A stretch of 64,000 nt of DNA. Source: Paraclostridium sordellii. Its GTDB lineage: Bacteria; Bacillota; Clostridia; Peptostreptococcales; Peptostreptococcaceae. Positions 59,197 to 64,000 of the stretch are shown here, in pieces. Under the pieces are notes generated by a model. That model saw only the letters and a program-made list of their open reading frames with translations. It did not search any database and was not told the DNA's origin. A program made the translations under genes and the position numbers. Where the stretch lies: assembly GCF_000953675.1 (NCBI RefSeq), contig NZ_LN679999.1, positions 39,771 to 103,770 on the forward strand. Reading direction: 5' to 3'. Each line of letters begins with the position of its first letter. The first letter of the stretch is position 1.

Positions 59197-62100
59197 TTAT
59201 TTATTTTTTTTATTTATAAATAATCCTGCTAATGCAGCAACAAACAATCCTAAATATCCTATAGCCCCTGTATCTCCTGTTTGAGGATTATTTGAGTTAC
59301 CATTACTTGTAATTGATGCTTTGTTTTGTTGTGAATTTTTATCTTTATTTATTTCTACCGTATTACTTTCACCTTTATTGTTGGCATTCTCTTCCAATGT
59401 GCTATTGTCTGTATTTTTATCCAGGTTATTACTTATAACAGTGATAGTTATCCCTTTAGTAACTGTAGCACCTTTACTATCCGTTACTTGATATATAACT
59501 TCATATTTACCTGGTTTATTTACATCTACAGTATTTTCTATAACTTTAATATCCTTAGTAATATTGCCATCTTCTTTATCTGTAGCAGTAACTCCTGCCA
59601 TTGGATTAAACTTATCCCCTACTTTTATAGTTTTGTTTTCTGCATTTATTACTGGAATTGCATTTATCTCTACTATTTTAGGTTTTACAATTACAGTTCT
59701 TTTAACTGTAGTAGTATTACCATCCTTATCAGTTACTGTATATGTTAATTCATATTTACCAGGCTTGTCTGTATCAACTATACCAGTTACTTTAATATCT
59801 TTAGTAATATTACCATCTTCAGTGTCAGTTGCAGTAACTCCATCCATTGGATTAAATGTAGTTCCTTCTTTTATGCTTACATTATCTGCTCCACTTATTA
59901 CTGGTTTATCGTTACTTCTTACTGTAACAGTTATAGTTTTAGTAGATGTAGCTCCCTTACTATCTGTTACTTCATAAACTACTTTATATGTTCCTACTTT
60001 ACTTGTATTAACTGTATCTTCTATTACCTTTATATCTTTAGTAATATTACCATCTTCTTTATCATTAGCAGTAACCCCTATCATTGGATTAAACTTATCT
60101 CCAACTTTTATTGTTTTATTTTCTGCATTTATTACAGGTATATTATTTATTACAACCATCTTAGGATTTACAATTACAGTTCTTTTAACCGTAGTAGTAT
60201 TACCATCCTTATCAGTTACTGTATATGTTAATTCATATTTACCAGGCTTGTCTGTATCAACTGTACCAGTTACTTTAATATCTTTAGTAATATTACCATC
60301 TTCAGTATCAGTTGCAGTTACTCCAGTTATTGGATTAAATGGAGTTCCTTCTTTTATGCTTACATTATCTGCCCCACTTATTACTGGTTTATCGTTACTT
60401 CTTACTGTAACAGTTATAGTTTTAGTAGATGTAGCTCCCTTACTATCTGTTACTTCATAAACTACTTTATATGTTCCTGGTTTACTTGTATCTACAGTAT
60501 TTTCTATAACTTTAATATCCTTAGTAATATTACCATCTTCTTTATCATTGGCAGTAACTCCTGTCATTGGATTAAACTTATCTCCAACTTTTATTATTTT
60601 ATTTTCTGCATTTATCACAGGTATATTATTTATATCTACCATCTTAGGATTTACAGTTACTATTCTTTTAACTGTAGTAGTATTACCATCTGTATCAGTT
60701 ACTGTGTAAGTTAACTCATATTTACCTGGCTTGTCTGTATCAACTGTACCAGTTACTTTAATGTCTTTTGTAATATTACCATCTTCAGTATCAGTTGCAG
60801 TAACTCCAGTCATTGAATTAAATGTAGTTCCTTCTTTTATACTTATATCATCTACCCCACTTATTACCGGTTTATCATTACTTTTTATAGTTAATTCAAT
60901 TGTTTTTGATACTGTATTTCCATCGCTATCTTCAACTGAATAAGTTACAGGATATACTCCTGGTTTGTTCCAATCTACTTTACTATCATCTACTGTTATT
61001 TTATCTGTTAAATTTCCACTTTCTAAATCATTAGCTGTAACTCCACTAAGTAAAAACTCTTTATAATCCTTTATAGTATTTATTAAAACAGATTTATTTG
61101 CTGCTACAATTTTTGGTATTGCACCTATATATCCTTGTATAAATCCTGAACTAATTGGAAATCCACCTTTTTCACCAGTGTTAGATATAGCTCCAAATTG
61201 CGTTGTATATACTTTAGCAAAACTATCTACCTTAGTTGTGAATAAAACTTCAAATACAGTATCCACCTGGACTTTTCCAGTATTTATTATTAACTCATCA
61301 GAGTTCTGTGTTATTTTCATAGTATTTGTAATATCTTTACCATTAGTTTGATCAACTATTTTTACTGAATCCCTAACTAATGTTTGCCCCTTATCCATTT
61401 TTACATTAAGAGTTACATTATCATAAGGACCAAGTTTTCCAGATCCATTATATGTAGCTTTTAATGGAATAGTATTTGAATCTGGTAAATATAGACCTCC
61501 TATAGCTCCATTTTCTAATGTTCCTTTACCAGTAAAGTTACTTCCATCCCAATATGGGTCAAATAGTCCCATAATTGAAGCAGTTGGAGGTATTATAGTC
61601 AAAATATCTCCATCTAATGGAATATTATTAATGGTTCCACTATCATTGATTAATTTAGCTGATACATTATATTTTCCTGGATTATTTAGTATATTAGATA
61701 CTATAGAAATATTAATATCACCTCTAAATAAAAACTCTTGATTAAAAACCAATGTAACTGAACTATTGACTTCATCTGGAATTAAATCAATTGCTGGATT
61801 AGTTGGATAATAATTAACTTTTTTATAATCTATTGCTTCTTTAGGTATATTTAATTTAATTTTAGTCCCCTTAGGTATTGCAGCATCAGTCTTGCTCTTT
61901 AAACTTATATTTATTTTTAATACATCTCCAAACTGATAATCCTTGCTAGTATCTATTTTTAAATTAAGCATATCTAATATATTTTGTGAAGTTCTCGAAC
62001 TACCTTTCATCTTAGGTTCATTTTTAACCTCTGGATCTATAGTATATACATTGTTTTCTTCTTTTTTTACAGAATCTAAGTCTTTACCTACTTTATTTTC

Positions 62101-62358
62101 TTCTACTGCCTGTTTCTTATTTTCTAAATCTTTTGAATCTATATCTTTTTCTTTCTCTATAATTTCTTCATTCTCTTTTAAATCTGTATTACTATCTACT
62201 TCATCAGTTTTTTTATTTTTTAATTCAATATTTTTCATATTATTTTTATTAACTTCTTCGTTTGCTGATGCACTTATTGGAGCTAATTGTATAATAATTG
62301 TTGATGTAATTGCCCCTGCAATTACTTTTTTCATAATAGATTTTTTTCTTTTTTTCAT
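59197..62358 (-). CDS. Sortase-anchored adhesin-like surface protein 4 with Ig-like repeats
   Basis: The 1053-residue protein has a signal peptide (MKKRKKSIMKKVIAGAITSTIIIQLAPISASA), a Lys/Glu/Asn/Asp-rich spacer, a region of about 320 residues resembling MSCRAMM-type adhesin folds (TSKDYQFGDVLKINISLKSKTDAAIPKGTKIKLNIPKEA; DTVFEVLFTTKVDSF), seven DUF5011-type Ig-like repeats and the anchor NPQTGDTGAIGYLGLFVAAL with basic tail. Its repeats are near-identical to those of protein 1. AAGGTAGGTG precedes ATG. The ECF-type promoter lies 286 bases upstream, giving a long leader. Confidence 0.88.
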   Translation of the reverse strand: MKKRKKSIMKKVIAGAITSTIIIQLAPISASANEEVNKNNMKNIELKNKKTDEVDSNTDLKENEEIIEKEKDIDSKDLENKKQAVEENKVGKDLDSVKKEENNVYTIDPEVKNEPKMKGSSRTSQNILDMLNLKIDTSKDYQFGDVLKINISLKSKTDAAIPKGTKIKLNIPKEAIDYKKVNYYPTNPAIDLIPDEVNSSVTLVFNQEFLFRGDINISIVSNILNNPGKYNVSAKLINDSGTINNIPLDGDILTIIPPTASIMGLFDPYWDGSNFTGKGTLENGAIGGLYLPDSNTIPLKATYNGSGKLGPYDNVTLNVKMDKGQTLVRDSVKIVDQTNGKDITNTMKITQNSDELIINTGKVQVDTVFEVLFTTKVDSFAKVYTTQFGAISNTGEKGGFPISSGFIQGYIGAIPKIVAANKSVLINTIKDYKEFLLSGVTANDLESGNLTDKITVDDSKVDWNKPGVYPVTYSVEDSDGNTVSKTIELTIKSNDKPVISGVDDISIKEGTTFNSMTGVTATDTEDGNITKDIKVTGTVDTDKPGKYELTYTVTDTDGNTTTVKRIVTVNPKMVDINNIPVINAENKIIKVGDKFNPMTGVTANDKEDGNITKDIKVIENTVDTSKPGTYKVVYEVTDSKGATSTKTITVTVRSNDKPVISGADNVSIKEGTPFNPITGVTATDTEDGNITKDIKVTGTVDTDKPGKYELTYTVTDKDGNTTTVKRTVIVNPKMVVINNIPVINAENKTIKVGDKFNPMIGVTANDKEDGNITKDIKVIEDTVNTSKVGTYKVVYEVTDSKGATSTKTITVTVRSNDKPVISGADNVSIKEGTTFNPMDGVTATDTEDGNITKDIKVTGIVDTDKPGKYELTYTVTDKDGNTTTVKRTVIVKPKIVEINAIPVINAENKTIKVGDKFNPMAGVTATDKEDGNITKDIKVIENTVDVNKPGKYEVIYQVTDSKGATVTKGITITVISNNLDKNTDNSTLEENANNKGESNTVEINKDKNSQQNKASITSNGNSNNPQTGDTGAIGYLGLFVAALAGLFINKKNK

Positions 62359-62910
62359 TTATTACACCTACCTTAAAATAATTCATTTTTCCTAATTACT
62401 CTAATCCTTTGAATTATAGTTCCTATTTCTTAATTTTCATCATATATTTTACCCTCTTTATTCTTTCAATTTATTTGATATTGCTTTGTTTTTATATAAG
62501 TAAGACAATACCTCTACACTAACTATTTACCCATTTTTTTATGGGCAACTTAAGTTTATAGTATTTTTAAATTAACTCTAGTAATTAACGTAGTTCTACA
62601 TATTAATTTACTAAAATTACTCTTATTTTTACTTGTATAAATATAAGTGCTATTTTATATAAAAAAGGTTCACTTTTTTTATATAAAATTTATTAATTTT
62701 ATGTATAAATTAAATTTACAATATTTTTAACCTACCAATAGTAAATTAAATTAATCAATTTATAATTAAAGTAGTTATCTATCAACTTTAGTAATATATA
62801 AAATTTTTAAATTTTAATCTATTTATAGTGACCTTAATAAAACTTTACGAGTATAATAAAAAATGATCATTTAGGTTTAACCTAAATGATCATTTTTTTA
62901 CTTAATTTTT
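62359..62910. other. Long leader of surface protein 4 and terminator of the Rrf2 gene
   Basis: The leader (62360-62640, minus) includes a CCCAT-A-rich-ATGGG hairpin (about 62533-62549) but no riboswitch I recognise. 62858-62899 is a 21-bp perfect palindromic terminator (AAAATGATCATTTAGGTT arm) for the Rrf2 gene. Confidence 0.65.
62644..62672 (-). promoter_or_regulatory. ECF-type promoter of surface protein 4
   Basis: TGAACC, 17 bases beginning TTTTTT, CACTTA. Confidence 0.7.
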
Positions 62911-63324
62911 TTACTTAATTCCTTTCTTGAATAAATCTATTATTTTATTTCTGCTTAACTCTTTTTTAAATATTTTTTCTACTCTTCCAAGTTCCCGCTC
63001 TATTTGGCATCTATTGTATCTTTTACATTGTTTATTTTTTATGCAGCAGTTTTGTATGCTAATCTCTCCACTTATAACACTAACTAAATCTAATAATGTT
63101 GCTTCATTTATACTCTCTCCTAATTTATATCCTCCCTTTACTCCTGGGGTGATTTCTATATAATTATGTTTTTTTAATTTTCTTAATATAGTATATAAAA
63201 AATCAATAGGAATATCTTCTTTTTCTGCTATTTCTCCCGCTCTTATATTCTTAAATTGCTGATTTTCATACAAGTACATCAAAGCCTTTATTGTATACGT
63301 TACATCATTTCTAATTTTATTCAT
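62911..63324 (-). CDS. Rrf2-family regulator with Fe-S type cysteines
   Basis: This 137-residue winged-helix protein, MNKIRNDVTYTIKALMYLYE, IRAGEIAEKEDIPIDFLYTILRKLKKHNYIEITPGVKGGYKLGE, is of the Rrf2/IscR family. Cys94-x5-Cys100-x5-Cys106 (with an extra Cys93) has the spacing of the [2Fe-2S] ligands in IscR/NsrR, so iron-sulfur or nitric oxide/redox sensing is likely. ATG 63324 is chosen since GTGAGG is nine bases before it. It has an ECF-type promoter 40 bases upstream and so belongs to the surface regulon. Confidence 0.88.
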   Translation of the reverse strand: MNKIRNDVTYTIKALMYLYENQQFKNIRAGEIAEKEDIPIDFLYTILRKLKKHNYIEITPGVKGGYKLGESINEATLLDLVSVISGEISIQNCCIKNKQCKRYNRCQIERELGRVEKIFKKELSRNKIIDLFKKGIK

Positions 63325-63363
63325 AACCATAAACCTCACTTCTATTTAAATTCCACATTTATA

Positions 63364-63391
63364 TAAGATATTTTAAGTTTAAAAAGGTTCA
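63364..63391 (-). promoter_or_regulatory. ECF-type promoter of the Rrf2 gene
   Basis: TGAACC, 16 bases beginning TTTTT, ATCTTA. Confidence 0.7.
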
Positions 63392-63549
63392 GTTTTTCTA
63401 GAATTTAATAAATAATTTTTACTTTTTTAGTAATTTAAATGAACTAAAATATATTTTTTTGACTCTTATCTATATGATAAGTATTTACAAAAATTTACAA
63501 ATTATAACTATATTCTAAGACAGTAATTTTAAGGAGATGAACTATACAC

Positions 63550-63912
63550 ATGACATTTATTCAAAATCAATTTAATGATGATTTAACATTAAGAAATTAT
63601 TTAGCTTTAATGGCCTGTATATTAAATCCAGACCTAAATCATAATCGTGCTTTAAATTTATTTGATATTTCAGATAAAAAATCACTAGAAATTGATCCAG
63701 ATAGTGGTTCATTAAAAAAATCTTCAAATAAGCATAATAGAGATTTTAAAAAGATTAAAGTTATAGATACTCTTAATAATAATGAAATTATATTTAACTC
63801 TGTATATGAAGCAGAAAATTATACCGGTATAAAAAAAGAAAATATTTATGTTTATATTCCTAGAGGAATATTAGGTGGAAGAAGATATAAGTTCTATTAC
63901 TATAATGATTAA
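63550..63912 (+). CDS. Hypothetical protein with NUMOD1-like end
   Basis: The 120-residue protein has a helical N-terminal part (NDDLTLRNYLALMACILNPDLNHNRALNLF), a polar linker, and a C-terminal part (KVIDTLNNNEIIFNSVYEAENYTGIKKENIYVYIPRGILGGRRYKFYY) resembling NUMOD1-type DNA-binding modules, which also begin with a strand and continue into a helix-turn-helix-like SVYEAENYTGI segment. TTAAGGAGATGAAC precedes ATG by about nine bases. Role unknown; a sequence-specific DNA binder is a guess. Confidence 0.55.
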   Translation: MTFIQNQFNDDLTLRNYLALMACILNPDLNHNRALNLFDISDKKSLEIDPDSGSLKKSSNKHNRDFKKIKVIDTLNNNEIIFNSVYEAENYTGIKKENIYVYIPRGILGGRRYKFYYYND

Positions 63913-63931
63913 ACATTATATATGGGAACTT

Positions 63932-63962
63932 AAATTTTAATATCTAGTAGATATTAAAATTT
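63932..63962. terminator. Perfect 15-bp inverted repeat at the window end
   Basis: AAATTTTAATATCTA-G-TAGATATTAAAATTT, 20 bases after the last gene. The loop is too short for a stable terminator, so it may be a binding site instead. Confidence 0.45.
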
Positions 63963-64000
63963 AAAACTGCTATAAGTGATATTTTTGTAAATAAAAAAAG

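Noticed and set aside
62359..62640. c-di-GMP riboswitch in the long leader of surface protein 4
   Set aside because: Looked for because of the EAL gene in the regulon; none of the GEMM-I or class II conserved blocks is present, only a CCCAT/ATGGG hairpin.

Overview
The window is very AT-rich DNA of the clostridial type: low-GC coding sequence, strong purine-rich ribosome binding sites, many TTG starts, a CpI-type [FeFe]-hydrogenase, an Asr-type sulfite reductase and a Spo0E-like protein. The first 14.6 kb encode a conjugation machine and there is a serine resolvase at 21.9 kb, so this is most likely a large conjugative plasmid or a big integrated element of a Peptostreptococcaceae-like anaerobe (Paeniclostridium/Paraclostridium/Clostridioides relatives). 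That placement is inference; no rRNA, tRNA, replication initiator, insertion sequence or CRISPR array was seen.

Layout. 1-14.6 kb: type IV secretion genes (VirB6/TrbL, PrgI, VirB4 in two pieces, VirB8-like, SLT-NlpC/P60 cell-wall hydrolase), Ssb, a probable oriT with a helically phased array of G-runs, ribbon-helix-helix proteins, a MobP2-type relaxase and an ArdC/metallopeptidase/LPD25-like polyvalent protein. Two near-identical type I toxin-antitoxin modules sit in this region, one exactly between the two halves of VirB4. 14.6-25 kb: a terminator array, a KAP-family NTPase, small membrane proteins, a bacteriocin-like secreted protein with a possible immunity partner and a convincing c-di-GMP-I riboswitch, the resolvase and an AsrC-related protein. 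25-38 kb: Spo0E-like protein, PepSY protein, cold shock protein, SdpR/SdpI, [FeFe]-hydrogenase divergent from asrA-asrC (no asrB), two universal stress proteins and DUF-type small genes. 38-64 kb: a surface module with a PAS histidine kinase, four large sortase-anchored proteins (two with leucine-rich repeats, three with DUF5011-type Ig-like repeats, one with a 30-copy Val-Pro-Pro stalk), a class B sortase, two ECF sigma factors (one fused to a transmembrane and extracellular domain), an EAL c-di-GMP phosphodiesterase and an Rrf2 regulator.

How it fits together. Seven promoters in the last third share the ECF-type pattern TGAACC, 16-17 bases that start with a T-run in six of the seven, then NTCTTA-like. 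They precede all four anchored surface proteins, the EAL phosphodiesterase, the Rrf2 regulator and one unknown gene. The simplest reading is a self-contained envelope regulon driven by the two local ECF sigma factors, one probably membrane-tethered. The EAL enzyme and the c-di-GMP riboswitch 37 kb away could couple this regulon to the bacteriocin-like cassette. Intergenic DNA is unusually rich in structured elements: dispersed hairpin repeats with compensatory changes, short-RNA or leader families, and tandem repeats.
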